A DNA stretch of 64,000 bases from Pseudomonas guariconensis. GTDB taxonomy: Bacteria > Pseudomonadota > Gammaproteobacteria > Pseudomonadales > Pseudomonadaceae. The notes below the pieces were generated by a model. That model was not told the DNA's origin, ran no database searches, and saw only the letters and a program-made list of their open reading frames with translations. Each line of letters starts with the position of its first letter. Position 1 is the first letter of the stretch. The translations under genes and the position numbers were made by a program. This document shows positions 9,239-17,400 of this stretch, one piece after another. Where the stretch lies: contig NZ_JAMYBK010000010.1 in NCBI RefSeq assembly GCF_024127895.1, positions 62,001-126,000 of the forward strand, given 5' to 3'.

Positions 9239-9913
9239 ATGTCGAGGATCTTCTTGCTGATATTCGCAGGCTTGGCCCTGTGTGCAGGCCAGGCGATGGC
9301 CGACACCCTCAGGATCGGTGTGATCGGCGCCGGTAACGTCGGCGGTACGCTTGGCACGCTATGGGCCAAGGCCGGGCACTCGGTGATGTTTTCGTCACGC
9401 CACCCCGAGCAGTTGGGGGATCTGGCCAAGGCTGCCGGCCCCAATGCCCGGGCAGGCTCGGTCGACGAGGCCGCGGCATGGGGCGAGGTGATCGTGTTGA
9501 GCGTCCCGTACGGCGCCATGCCCGCACTCGCCGAACAGCTCAAGGGCAAGCTGGACGGCAAGGTGGTCCTCAGCACCAGTAACCCGTTCAGCGGCCGTGA
9601 CGGCGAAACCGGGCGCAAGGCGCTGGCCCAGGGCGTCGCCTTGGCGGACCGGCACTACCTGCCCGGGGTGCACCTGGTGCGGGCGTTCAATGCCATAGGT
9701 TACGCAGCGATGAAGGACCAATCCGGCCAGGGCAAGGCAATCCCTGTCTTCGCGGACGACGCCCAAGCCCGGGCGCTGGGCGCCCGGTTGGTGCACGATG
9801 CCGGTTTCATACCAGTGCTGTTGCCGCTGGCGCGAGCCGATCAAGGGTTGCCGGGCGGGCCGCTCAGTGGCGCTTGGAACGAGGCTGAGCTCAAGCGCCA
9901 ACTGGATCGCTAG
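9239..9913 (+). CDS. NADP-binding oxidoreductase (F420H2:NADP+ oxidoreductase-like) with signal peptide
   Basis: A 224-residue protein with a Rossmann fold start TLRIGVIGAGNVGGTLGTLW (G-x-G-x-x-G) and the conserved HLVRAFNAIGYAAM segment found in NADPH-dependent F420 reductase / coenzyme-binding NPD family proteins. The odd feature is a hydrophobic leader, MSRIFLLIFAGLALCAGQAMA, directly before the Rossmann strand, which looks like a Sec signal peptide or membrane anchor. The ATG at 9239 follows CCAGGAG with good spacing. The gene is divergent from nhaA. Pseudomonads are not known for F420, so a generic NADP role is more likely. The substrate is unknown. Confidence 0.72.
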   Translation: MSRIFLLIFAGLALCAGQAMADTLRIGVIGAGNVGGTLGTLWAKAGHSVMFSSRHPEQLGDLAKAAGPNARAGSVDEAAAWGEVIVLSVPYGAMPALAEQLKGKLDGKVVLSTSNPFSGRDGETGRKALAQGVALADRHYLPGVHLVRAFNAIGYAAMKDQSGQGKAIPVFADDAQARALGARLVHDAGFIPVLLPLARADQGLPGGPLSGAWNEAELKRQLDR

Positions 9914-9982
9914 CAGCCCATGCCAGCAAGCCGGCGCCCCTGGCCCTCTGCACGGCACATGTGTCGTGAACACCGCCGGCCC

Positions 9983-10022
9983 TTGTGGGCCGGCTTGCCG
10001 GCGATGGGGCGCGAAGCGGCTC
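9983..10022 (+). repeat. REP-type palindromic element
   Basis: The sequence contains GCCGGC-TT-GCCGGC followed by GATGGGGCGCGAAGCGGCTCC. This is the pattern of the repetitive extragenic palindromes of the P. putida group. The same core recurs at 37665-37688 and 37782-37805. Confidence 0.75.
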
Positions 10023-10062
10023 CAATGCCGACAGGCTGTAATGCCTGGCGCAGAAACGAAAA

Positions 10063-10084
10063 AAAGAGGCCATAAGGCCTCTTT
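10063..10084 (-). terminator. Intrinsic terminator of the gacA-uvrC-pgsA-tRNA-Gly block (also faces the + gene)
   Basis: A perfect 9-bp stem AAAGAGGCC / GGCCTCTTT with a four-base loop. On the minus strand it is followed by a run of seven or more T, giving a strong terminator just downstream of tRNA-Gly. On the plus strand the tail is CTTTTG, so it may also stop transcription from the oxidoreductase gene. Confidence 0.88.
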
Positions 10085-10120
10085 CTTTTGATCCCGGCAG
10101 AACACCTAGGGATCGAATCT

Positions 10121-10196
<76 letters not shown>

Positions 10197-10260
10197 GTCG
10201 TGATGGGTTGCCATTCTAGCGATCTGCCAAATAACGTCAACCCCTTGATTCAAAAAACTT

Positions 10261-10821
10261 TTATTTCTGCTCCGAGCCTTCCCGCAGGTGCGGCCAGGCA
10301 GCCAGCAGGTAGTGGACCATCGACACCAGGGTCAAGCCGGCCGCGACCAGCAACAAGCCGTAGCCGAGCACCACCCAGAAGCTCAGCACCGGCGGGTTGG
10401 CCAGCAGGATCACCAGCGCCAGCATCTGTGCGGCAGTCTTCCACTTGCCGAGGCTCGACACCGCCACGTGTGCCCTCGCCCCCAGCTCGGCCATCCACTC
10501 GCGCAAAGCCGAGACGACGATCTCGCGGCCGATGATCACCGCGGCCGGCAAGGTCAGCCAGAAGTTGGCATGGACCTGCACCAGCAGCACCAGGGCCACC
10601 GCGACCATCAGCTTGTCGGCCACCGGGTCGAGGAAGGCACCGAACGGCGTGCTCTGCTGCAGGCGGCGTGCCAGGTAGCCGTCGAGCCAGTCGGTGGCGG
10701 CCGCGATGGCGAACACGCTGCTGGCGGCAATGTAGCTCCAGTGATAGGGCACATAGAACAGCAGGATGAAGATCGGGATGAGCAGAACGCGTAGAACGGT
10801 GAGCAGGTTTGGAATATTCAT
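10261..10821 (-). CDS. pgsA: CDP-diacylglycerol--glycerol-3-phosphate 3-phosphatidyltransferase
   Basis: A 186-residue inner-membrane enzyme that transfers the phosphatidyl group from CDP-diacylglycerol to glycerol-3-phosphate, the committed step to phosphatidylglycerol and cardiolipin. The CDP-alcohol phosphotransferase signature D-G-x2-A-R-x8-G-x3-D-x3-D is fully present in the segment from DGYLARRL through [11 protein letters not shown]. Four or more hydrophobic helices are visible. The length equals the family norm. It follows uvrC by about 30 bases in the gacA-uvrC-pgsA order and precedes tRNA-Gly. Confidence 0.96.
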   Translation of the reverse strand: MNIPNLLTVLRVLLIPIFILLFYVPYHWSYIAASSVFAIAAATDWLDGYLARRLQQSTPFGAFLDPVADKLMVAVALVLLVQVHANFWLTLPAAVIIGREIVVSALREWMAELGARAHVAVSSLGKWKTAAQMLALVILLANPPVLSFWVVLGYGLLLVAAGLTLVSMVHYLLAAWPHLREGSEQK

Positions 10822-10854
10822 CGGTACGACTGGCTGCGGGTTGAGCCAGGCATT

Positions 10855-12678
10855 CTACTCGCTATGCAGGCTGGCATAAATCGACTCGGCAAGCTTTTTA
10901 CTGATCCCCGGCGCCTTGGCGATCTCATCGATGCTGGCACGATTGAGTTCCTGCAGGCCACCGAAATGTTTCAGCAGGTCGCGGCGACGCTTGGGCCCTA
11001 CCCCGGCCACGTCTTCCAGGCTCGAGGTGCGCCGGGCCTTGCCACGGCGGGCGCGGTGGCCGGTGATGGCGAAACGATGGGCTTCGTCGCGGATCTGCTG
11101 GATCAGGTGCAACGCCGGGGAGTCGCCCTTGAGGGTGAACTCGTGGGCCACGTCATTGAGGTACAGGGTCTCGAAGCCTGCCTTGCGGGTCACGCCCTTG
11201 GCCACGCCGAGCAGGGTCAGCTCGGTCAGGCCGAGCGCCTGCATGACGTCGCGGGCCATGTTCAACTGCCCCTTGCCGCCGTCCACCAGCAATACGTCGG
11301 GCAGCTTGCCCTCGCCCTCCTTGATGCGCCCGTAGCGGCGCATCAAGGCTTGATGCATGGCAGCGTAGTCGTCGCCGGCGGTGACACCCTCGATGTTGAA
11401 GCGCCGGTAGTCGGACTTGAGCGGGCCCTCCGGGCCGAACACCACGCAACTGGCCACGGTGGCTTCGCCGCTGGAGTGGCTGATGTCGTAGCACTCCAGG
11501 CGCTGCGGCACTTCGTCGAGGCCAAGCACCTGGGCCAGGGCTTCGAAGCGTGCAGCCATGTGCTGGCGGTTGGCCAGACAGGCGTTGAGGGCCTGTTCGG
11601 CGTTGGTCACGGCCAGTTGCTGCCAACGCGCGCGAGTGCCGCGCACCCGGTGGCTGATGGCCAGCTCGCGACCGCGCAGGGTCTGCACGGCCTCGCTGAT
11701 GGCGGCGAAGTCCTCGTGCGTTACGTTGACGATCAGCTCACCGGGCAGCTCGCGCTCGGCGTTGCCCAGGTAGTACTGGGAGAGGAACGCGGCCATGACC
11801 TCGGCCACCTCCTCCTCGATACCAACCTGGGGAAAGAAGTTCTTGCTGCCCAACACCCGGCCGCCGCGCACGCTGATCAGGTGCACGCAGGCACCGCCCG
11901 GGTTGACGAAGGCCGCCACCACATCGACATCGCCCGAGCCGCCCTCCATGTACTGCTGGTCCTGGACCCGACGCAGCAGGGCGATCTGGTCGCGCAGCTC
12001 GGCCGCCCGCTCGAAGTTCAAGGCCATAGCGGCCTTTTCCATCTCGGCATTGAGCTCGTTGCCCAGTTGCTGGCTGCGGCCCTCGAGGAACATCACCGAG
12101 TGGCGCACATCCTCGGCGTACTCCTCGGCCTCGACCAGGCCCACGCAAGGGCCCTTGCAGCGCTTGATCTGGTATTGCAGGCATGGCCGGGTACGGTTGG
12201 CGTAGTAGCTGTCCTCGCACTGGCGCACCGAGAAGGCCTTCTGCAGCAGGCTCAGGCTCTCGCGGATGGCACCGGCACTGGGATACGGACCGAAGTAACG
12301 CCCCTTGGCCTTCTTGGCGCCACGGTGGATACCCAGGCGTGGGAAAGCGCCGTCAGACAGAAATACATAGGGGTAGGATTTGTCGTCGCGCAACAGGATG
12401 TTGTAGGGCGGCCGCCACTCCTTGATCAGGGTCTGCTCCAGCAGCAGCGCCTCGGTCTCGTTGGCGGTGATGGTGGTCTCGACCTGGGCGATACGCCCTA
12501 CCAACGCAGCGGTCTTGGGGGCCAGCCCTGTCTTGCGGAAATAGCTGGCCAGGCGCTTCTTGAGGTTCTTGGCCTTGCCCACGTAGAGCAGCCGCGCCTC
12601 GGCGTCGAACATCCGGTAGACGCCCGGGCGACCACTGCAGGTCGCCAGGAACGCGCTTGCATCAAAATTTTGCGACAT
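10855..12678 (-). CDS. uvrC: Excinuclease ABC subunit C
   Basis: A 607-residue nuclease subunit of nucleotide excision repair; it makes the 3' and 5' incisions around DNA damage after UvrAB loading. The N-terminal GIY-YIG domain is seen as [20 protein letters not shown] (about residues 19-38). A UVR domain follows in the middle ([21 protein letters not shown]), then the RNase H-like domain with [16 protein letters not shown] and [14 protein letters not shown]. The C-terminal helix-hairpin-helix reads [20 protein letters not shown]. The gene starts six bases after the gacA stop and is clearly co-transcribed. Confidence 0.97.
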   Translation of the reverse strand: MSQNFDASAFLATCSGRPGVYRMFDAEARLLYVGKAKNLKKRLASYFRKTGLAPKTAALVGRIAQVETTITANETEALLLEQTLIKEWRPPYNILLRDDKSYPYVFLSDGAFPRLGIHRGAKKAKGRYFGPYPSAGAIRESLSLLQKAFSVRQCEDSYYANRTRPCLQYQIKRCKGPCVGLVEAEEYAEDVRHSVMFLEGRSQQLGNELNAEMEKAAMALNFERAAELRDQIALLRRVQDQQYMEGGSGDVDVVAAFVNPGGACVHLISVRGGRVLGSKNFFPQVGIEEEVAEVMAAFLSQYYLGNAERELPGELIVNVTHEDFAAISEAVQTLRGRELAISHRVRGTRARWQQLAVTNAEQALNACLANRQHMAARFEALAQVLGLDEVPQRLECYDISHSSGEATVASCVVFGPEGPLKSDYRRFNIEGVTAGDDYAAMHQALMRRYGRIKEGEGKLPDVLLVDGGKGQLNMARDVMQALGLTELTLLGVAKGVTRKAGFETLYLNDVAHEFTLKGDSPALHLIQQIRDEAHRFAITGHRARRGKARRTSSLEDVAGVGPKRRRDLLKHFGGLQELNRASIDEIAKAPGISKKLAESIYASLHSE

Positions 12679-12684
12679 GAAGAG

Positions 12685-13323
12685 CTATAGACTTGCGTCG
12701 ACCATACCGTGGCGAACGGCCAGCAAGGTCAGTTCGACGTCGCTGGTGACCGAGAGTTTTTCGAAGATCCGATAACGGTAAGTATTGACGGTCTTGGGCG
12801 ACAGACACAACTTGTCGGAGATGATCTGCACCTTCTGGCAGCCGACGATCATCAAGGCGATCTGGATCTCCCGCTCCGACAGCGCATCGAACGGCGACCC
12901 CTGGGGCTGGAACGACTTGAGCGCCAGTTGCTGGGCGATCTGCGGGCTGATATAGCGCTGCCCGGCGAAGGCCAGGCGGATGGCCTGGACCATTTCGTCG
13001 AGGCCCGCGCCCTTGGTCAGGTAGCCGGCAGCGCCGGCCTGCAGCAGGCGGGTGGGAAACGGGTCTTCCTCGCAGACGGTAACCGCCACCACCTTGGTGT
13101 CCGGATGGCTGCGCAACAGCTTGCGTGTCGCCTCCAGGCCGCCGATCCCTGGCATCTTCACGTCCATCAGCACCACGTCCGGCTTCAACTCGCGAGCCAG
13201 CTTGAGCGCCGCCTCGCCGGAATCCGCCTCACCCACCACCTGCAAGCCATCGATATCGGCCAGCATGCGCGTAATGCCGGTACGCACCAGATCGTGATCG
13301 TCGACCACCAGGACCCTAATCAA
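12685..13323 (-). CDS. gacA: Response regulator GacA (UvrY)
   Basis: A 212-residue NarL-type response regulator, partner of the GacS sensor kinase. In Pseudomonas it activates the small RNAs of the Rsm system and thereby secondary metabolism, biofilm and alginate-related traits. The receiver domain has the acidic pair VVDDHD, phospho-acceptor Asp54 in VLMDVKMPG, and the conserved Lys in YLTKGAG. The LuxR-type helix-turn-helix is LSEREIQIALMIV through LCLSPKTVNTYRYRIFEKL. The start is TTG (13321-13323) with GAGGTG six bases upstream; a TTG start is known for gacA in other pseudomonads. It is followed by uvrC and pgsA. Confidence 0.97.
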   Translation of the reverse strand: MIRVLVVDDHDLVRTGITRMLADIDGLQVVGEADSGEAALKLARELKPDVVLMDVKMPGIGGLEATRKLLRSHPDTKVVAVTVCEEDPFPTRLLQAGAAGYLTKGAGLDEMVQAIRLAFAGQRYISPQIAQQLALKSFQPQGSPFDALSEREIQIALMIVGCQKVQIISDKLCLSPKTVNTYRYRIFEKLSVTSDVELTLLAVRHGMVDASL

Positions 13324-13386
13324 GCAGACACCTCGTCAGTGGGGCGATTGGATCCCGCCACCTTAACAAAATTTTTCATCACGGAC

Positions 13387-13463
13387 CTAGTGGCCCGTAC
13401 GGTTAATCGTGTCCCCGGTATGGACGCAGAGGCCAAGCTGCACGCGCTCGTACAGGCCACTAG
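13387..13463. repeat. Inverted repeat between gacA and the XRE gene
   Basis: CTAGTGGCCCGTAC at 13387-13400 pairs with GTACAGGCCACTAG at 13450-13463, 14-base arms with one mismatch, separated by 49 bases. The right arm covers the stop codon of the XRE gene and the left arm lies upstream of gacA. It might be a long-range hairpin between the two same-strand genes or a protein-binding dyad. Confidence 0.5.
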
Positions 13464-13843
13464 CGCAACGCGTCATTGAACAGCCTGCGCCGGTCGAGCT
13501 TGCGTACCCTCGGGTCCGGGTCGGCCTCTCCCGCTAGGCGGCTCAGCAGATGCCAGACAGCTTCCTGATCGTCCCGGGGCAGTCGGCGAAAGGCACCGAG
13601 CAGACGGTCTTCCTCCGTGCTCAGGCTCTCCAGCGGTGCGGGGGTATGCACGCCACTGAGCACATAGAGCGCATCCACACCCTTGGCGGCCACCGCCGCG
13701 AGGTAATCGACCCGTGGCGTGCGCTCGCCGCTTTCGTACTTGCCCTGAGCATTGGGTTCGACACCACCGATCACACCGAACCCCCGCTGGGTCAGCCCCA
13801 ACCGCTCGCGTTCTTCCCTCAAACGCGGACCGAATCCTTTCAT
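13460..13843 (-). CDS. XRE-family helix-turn-helix transcriptional regulator
   Basis: A 127-residue protein whose first 60 residues are a Cro/CI-type helix-turn-helix: GPRLREERERLGLTQRGFG, then NAQGKYESGERTPRVDYLAAVAAKGVDALYVLSG. The C-terminal half (STEEDRLLGAFRRLPRDDQEAVWHLLSRL) is a helical extension common in phage-type XRE regulators of pseudomonads. I prefer ATG 13843 over GTG 13852 because the AAGGGG ribosome site lies only about two bases before the GTG. It is upstream of gacA on the same strand and divergent from a possible small ORF and the exopolysaccharide cluster. The target is unknown; the cluster is a candidate. Confidence 0.82.
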   Translation of the reverse strand: MKGFGPRLREERERLGLTQRGFGVIGGVEPNAQGKYESGERTPRVDYLAAVAAKGVDALYVLSGVHTPAPLESLSTEEDRLLGAFRRLPRDDQEAVWHLLSRLAGEADPDPRVRKLDRRRLFNDALR

Positions 13844-13895
13844 CTGAATCACTTCCCCTTTCCCTTACATGCCTATGGATGCATGAGACATCCGA

Positions 13896-14078
13896 GTGAA
13901 TAGCCACAAATCCAGTTGGCACTATGAGCATTGGATCCAATGTTTGCAAGCCATCATTGCCAGTGCAATCGCGCAAGGCGCCCCCAATACCGCATGGCCC
14001 CATGAAAACGTGAAAACCCGCGCCCAACAGGTGCATCAAGGTCTCTCGAAACTAACTAAACGCAGTCACGAAAGTTAA
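13896..14078 (+). CDS. Possible small protein of unknown function
   Basis: A 60-codon frame starting with GTG and ending TAA. The product (starting MNSHKSSWHYEHWIQCLQAI, ending KLTKRSHES) has a balanced amino-acid composition, with an amphipathic helix in the middle, unlike the Arg/Pro-rich shadows elsewhere in this GC-rich sequence. It is divergent from the XRE regulator and not antisense to another gene. The ribosome site is weak. I do not recognise a family; it could be a small partner or target of the XRE regulator, or a chance frame. Confidence 0.4.
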   Translation: MNSHKSSWHYEHWIQCLQAIIASAIAQGAPNTAWPHENVKTRAQQVHQGLSKLTKRSHES

Positions 14079-14450
14079 CGGGAACACATGAATATGAAAA
14101 ACCACGGGGTTGGACAGCCCCGGAAACGCCCTGAAAATCGTCAGATTGACGCCATTTTATCGACATGCGCGCCGATATCATTTTTTTGACGACAAACTAA
14201 TAACAAACTTTAACATATTGATTTTTAACAGTTTTTAAACTTTAACAAGACTAAATTAGAGTATTTCAGAGCACGCAGATAGCAACGCTTGCGGCACTAA
14301 CAAAAACAACATTAGGATATAAAAAGACCACCAAGAAATAGCCCAAACGCCACGTACAAGTGCGGCTTACTTCTGCGCGTCTGCCCATTCGACAACTTCT
14401 TGAACTGTGTATCTCGGCCGGCCTTGCGCCGTGCCTGGGAAGAGGGATCT
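14079..14450 (+). promoter_or_regulatory. AT-rich regulatory region upstream of the exopolysaccharide cluster
   Basis: About 370 bases without a convincing gene. From about 14150 to 14345 the DNA is strikingly AT-rich for this genome, with T and A runs (TTTTTTT at 14181-14187, TTTTTAAC repeated). A GC hairpin, CGGGG / CCCCG, lies at 14105-14122. A weak sigma-70-like pair is TTGACG at 14186-14191 with TAACAT at 14211-14216 (19-base spacing). I did not find a good AlgU-type GAACTT-N16-17-TCTGA promoter. Such AT-rich tracts are typical targets of MvaT/H-NS-type silencers; that role is inference. A ribosome site AGAGGG precedes the ATG of the first gene. Confidence 0.5.
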
Positions 14451-15758
14451 ATGAACATCAGTATCTTTGGACTTGGTTATGTGGGCGCGGTGTGCGCCGG
14501 TTGCCTGTCGGCCCGTGGGCACCATGTGCTGGGTGTGGACATCTCCCAGGCGAAGATCGACCTGATCAACCAGGGCAAGTCCCCCATCGTCGAGCCCGGC
14601 CTGGAGCAGTTGCTGCTCGATGGCGTGCGCCAGGGCCGCCTGCGCGGTACCACCGACGTCCAGGCCGCGATCCTGACCACCGACCTGTCGTTGCTGTGCG
14701 TCGGCACCCCGAGCAAGAAGAACGGCGACCTGGACCTGGTGTACATGGAAGCGGTGTGTCGCGAGATCGGCACCGCGCTGCGCGACAAGGACAGCCGCCA
14801 CACCGTCGTGGTCCGCAGCACCGTGCTGCCGGGCACGGTGAAGAACGTGGTGATCCCGATCCTCGAACAACACTCGGGCAAGCAGGCCGGCGTCGATTTC
14901 GGTGTGGCGGTCAACCCGGAGTTCCTGCGCGAGAGCACGGCCATCCAGGACTACGACTTCCCGGCGATGACTGTGATCGGCGAGCTGGACAGCCACTCGG
15001 GCGACTTGCTCGAGTCGCTCTACCAGGGCCTCGACGCACCGGTGATCCGCAAGTCGGTCGAAGTCGCCGAGATGATCAAGTACACCTGCAACGTCTGGCA
15101 TGCCACCAAGGTCAGCTTCGCCAACGAAATCGGCAACATCGCCAAGGCCTCGGGCGTCGATGGCCGCGAAGTGATGGACGTGGTCTGCCAGGACCACAAG
15201 CTCAACCTGTCGCGCTACTACCTGCGCCCGGGCTTCGCCTTCGGCGGCTCGTGCCTGCCCAAGGACGTGCGCGCCCTCACCTACCGTGCCAGCCAGCTGG
15301 ACGTCGAGCACCCGTTGCTGGCCTCGATCATGGCCAGCAATCGCAGCCAGGTGGAGCATGCCTTCGACATGATCGAGCGCCAGGACAAGCGCAAGGTCGC
15401 CCTGCTGGGCCTGGCCTTCAAGGCCGGCAGCGACGACTTGCGCGAAAGCCCGCTGGTCACCCTGGCCGAGAAGCTCATCGGCAAGGGCTACGACCTGCGT
15501 ATCTATGACGCCAACGTCGAGTACGCCCGTGTCTTCGGCGCCAACCGCGACTACATCGAGTCGAAGATCCCGCATGTCTCCTCGCTGCTGCACAGCGACC
15601 TGGAGCGGGTGATCGACGAGGCCGAGGTGATCGTCCTGGGCAACAACGACGAGCGCTTCAGCCGTGCCCTGGAAGCCGGCACCGGCAAGCAGGTCATCGA
15701 CCTGGTCGGTTTCATGCCCGGTGTCAGCGACACACAGCGCCAGGGTATCTGCTGGTAA
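14451..15758 (+). CDS. algD: GDP-mannose 6-dehydrogenase (AlgD-like)
   Basis: A 435-residue cytosolic enzyme that oxidises GDP-mannose twice, with NAD+, to GDP-mannuronate, the committed precursor step of alginate-type polymers. The NAD-binding Rossmann motif is at the N-terminus (ISIFGLGYVGAVCAG). The central UDP/GDP-sugar dehydrogenase part has AEMIKYTCNVWHATKVSFAN with the conserved Lys. The catalytic cysteine is Cys268 in FGGSCLPKDV, the same number as in P. aeruginosa AlgD. The C-terminal domain ends DLVGFMPGVSD. The ATG at 14451 is preceded by AGAGGG; an in-frame start at 14400 is less likely. First gene of the eleven-gene cluster. Confidence 0.95.
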   Translation: MNISIFGLGYVGAVCAGCLSARGHHVLGVDISQAKIDLINQGKSPIVEPGLEQLLLDGVRQGRLRGTTDVQAAILTTDLSLLCVGTPSKKNGDLDLVYMEAVCREIGTALRDKDSRHTVVVRSTVLPGTVKNVVIPILEQHSGKQAGVDFGVAVNPEFLRESTAIQDYDFPAMTVIGELDSHSGDLLESLYQGLDAPVIRKSVEVAEMIKYTCNVWHATKVSFANEIGNIAKASGVDGREVMDVVCQDHKLNLSRYYLRPGFAFGGSCLPKDVRALTYRASQLDVEHPLLASIMASNRSQVEHAFDMIERQDKRKVALLGLAFKAGSDDLRESPLVTLAEKLIGKGYDLRIYDANVEYARVFGANRDYIESKIPHVSSLLHSDLERVIDEAEVIVLGNNDERFSRALEAGTGKQVIDLVGFMPGVSDTQRQGICW

Positions 15759-15850
15759 TCGACGCGCGCATCGCCCCCCTGCCCCGCACGCTACAGGCCC
15801 CGGCCTGTCCGGCGCGGGGCTCGGGCACCCGAGACAGGAGCAAAGGCTAC

Positions 15851-17383
15851 ATGGAACGACAGCAACAGCGGCCCTTCGAGGCACCAGGCTACCTGCGCGC
15901 GGGCGTCAGCTTCTGCGCCTGGGCCTGCCTGGCCGGCCTGATCGCGCTGGCGTCGGAGATGGTCGCGCCGCAGTACCTGGACCCGAACCATCATCTGTTC
16001 ATTTTCATCATCGGTACCCTGGGGATGTGGCGCTACGGCAATGCCATCGTCCACTACCTGCGCGGCATGTACTTCCTGCACTGGCGGTTCCCACGCCTGC
16101 GCCGGCAGGTCGAACGCATGGGCGATGCGGCGCTGCCTTCGCACATGTTCATGGTGGTCACCAGCTTCCGCATCCCGACCCTGACCACCTTCAAGGTCTA
16201 CCAGTCGGTGTTCCAGGAAGTGCAGCGGCTGAAGGTACCGTGCACGGTGATCGCCTCGATCGTCGAGAAAGGCGACGAGACCTTCATCAAGGACATCATG
16301 CGCAACGAGGTCAAAGGCCGCGACGACATCAAGCTGGTGATCGTCCGGGCCCGAGGCACCGGCAAGCGCGACGGCCTGGCCCATGCTTTCCGCGCCCTGT
16401 CCCGGCAGATGCCGCTGGACGATGCGGTGGTCGGCGTGGTCGACGGCGACACCATGATGCTGCCTGGCTGCGTCGAGCGCGCGGTCAAGTTGTTCGCCCT
16501 GCTGCCAAACGTCGGTGGCCTGACCACCAACGAATTCTGCGAGGTCGAGGGCAGCCGCTGGATGCGCCAGTGGCACTCGATGCGCTTCGTCCAGCGGCAC
16601 ATCAACATGTGCTCCATGGCCCTGTCGCAGCGGGTACTGACCCTGACCGGACGGCTGTCGTTCTTCCGCGCCAGCGTGATGACCGACCCTGAGTTCATCC
16701 GCGACGTCGAGGCCGACTTCCTCGAGCACTGGCGCCTGGGCCGCTTCCAGTTTCTCACCGGCGACGACAAGTCCAGCTGGCTGTCGCTGATGCGTGCCGG
16801 CTGGGACACCTTCTATGTGCCCGACAGCCATACCCTGACCGTCGAGCATCCGCCCAGCGACAGCTTCTGGGTCGCCACTCGCCAGTTGATGTTCCGCTGG
16901 TACGGCAACTCGCTGCGGCAGAACTTCCGCGCCACCGCCCTGCTCGGCCGTGCGCGCCTGGGCCTGTTCACCCTGTACGTGCTGCTCGACCAGCGGGTAT
17001 CGATGTGGACCTGCCTGATGGGCCTGACCGCCTCGGTGGTGGCAGGCCTGGTGTTCGGTATCCAGTACCTGCTGGTGTACCTGTTCTGGGTGCTGCTGTC
17101 GCGCAGCCTGGTGACCGTGCTGTTCGTGTTCGCCGGGCACCCGGTCAGCCCGATGTACCCCTTCGTTCTCTATTACAACCAGATCGTCGGTTCGCTGATG
17201 AAGGTCTACGCGATGTTCCACATGGACCAGCAGAGCTGGACGCGGCAGAAAACCACCCTGGCCACCGGCAGCGTCGACTTCGACGCCACCCTCAACCGCT
17301 GGTCCTCGAAGGCGATGCTGTGCTCCTCCATCGCCATCTTCTTCGGGGTCATCACCGTACTTCTCGAACTCACGCAACGTTAA
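15851..17383 (+). CDS. alg8: Mannuronan synthase-like glycosyltransferase (Alg8-like)
   Basis: A 510-residue inner-membrane family 2 glycosyltransferase predicted to polymerise mannuronate from GDP-mannuronate and start export. Two N-terminal hydrophobic segments precede the catalytic domain. Family 2 motifs are visible: D198-G-D200 in VVDGDTMML, the acidic GDDKSSW region, and RQLMFRWYGNSLR corresponding to the Q/R-x-x-R-W motif. Several membrane helices follow (about residues 380-430 and the C-terminus). It is slightly longer than P. aeruginosa Alg8 (494). Located 92 bases after algD and followed by alg44 after about 17 bases. Confidence 0.93.
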   Translation: MERQQQRPFEAPGYLRAGVSFCAWACLAGLIALASEMVAPQYLDPNHHLFIFIIGTLGMWRYGNAIVHYLRGMYFLHWRFPRLRRQVERMGDAALPSHMFMVVTSFRIPTLTTFKVYQSVFQEVQRLKVPCTVIASIVEKGDETFIKDIMRNEVKGRDDIKLVIVRARGTGKRDGLAHAFRALSRQMPLDDAVVGVVDGDTMMLPGCVERAVKLFALLPNVGGLTTNEFCEVEGSRWMRQWHSMRFVQRHINMCSMALSQRVLTLTGRLSFFRASVMTDPEFIRDVEADFLEHWRLGRFQFLTGDDKSSWLSLMRAGWDTFYVPDSHTLTVEHPPSDSFWVATRQLMFRWYGNSLRQNFRATALLGRARLGLFTLYVLLDQRVSMWTCLMGLTASVVAGLVFGIQYLLVYLFWVLLSRSLVTVLFVFAGHPVSPMYPFVLYYNQIVGSLMKVYAMFHMDQQSWTRQKTTLATGSVDFDATLNRWSSKAMLCSSIAIFFGVITVLLELTQR

Positions 17384-17400
17384 GGAAAGGCGCCTGCACA

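Noticed and set aside
10864..12690. Plus-strand open frame of about 600 codons opposite uvrC
   Set aside because: Exact antisense of the well-recognised uvrC gene.
14180..14400. AlgU (sigma-22) promoter for the polymer cluster
   Set aside because: GAACT at 14402-14406 (within TTGAACTGTG) and similar words lack a matching TCTGA at 16-17 bases; not good enough to annotate.
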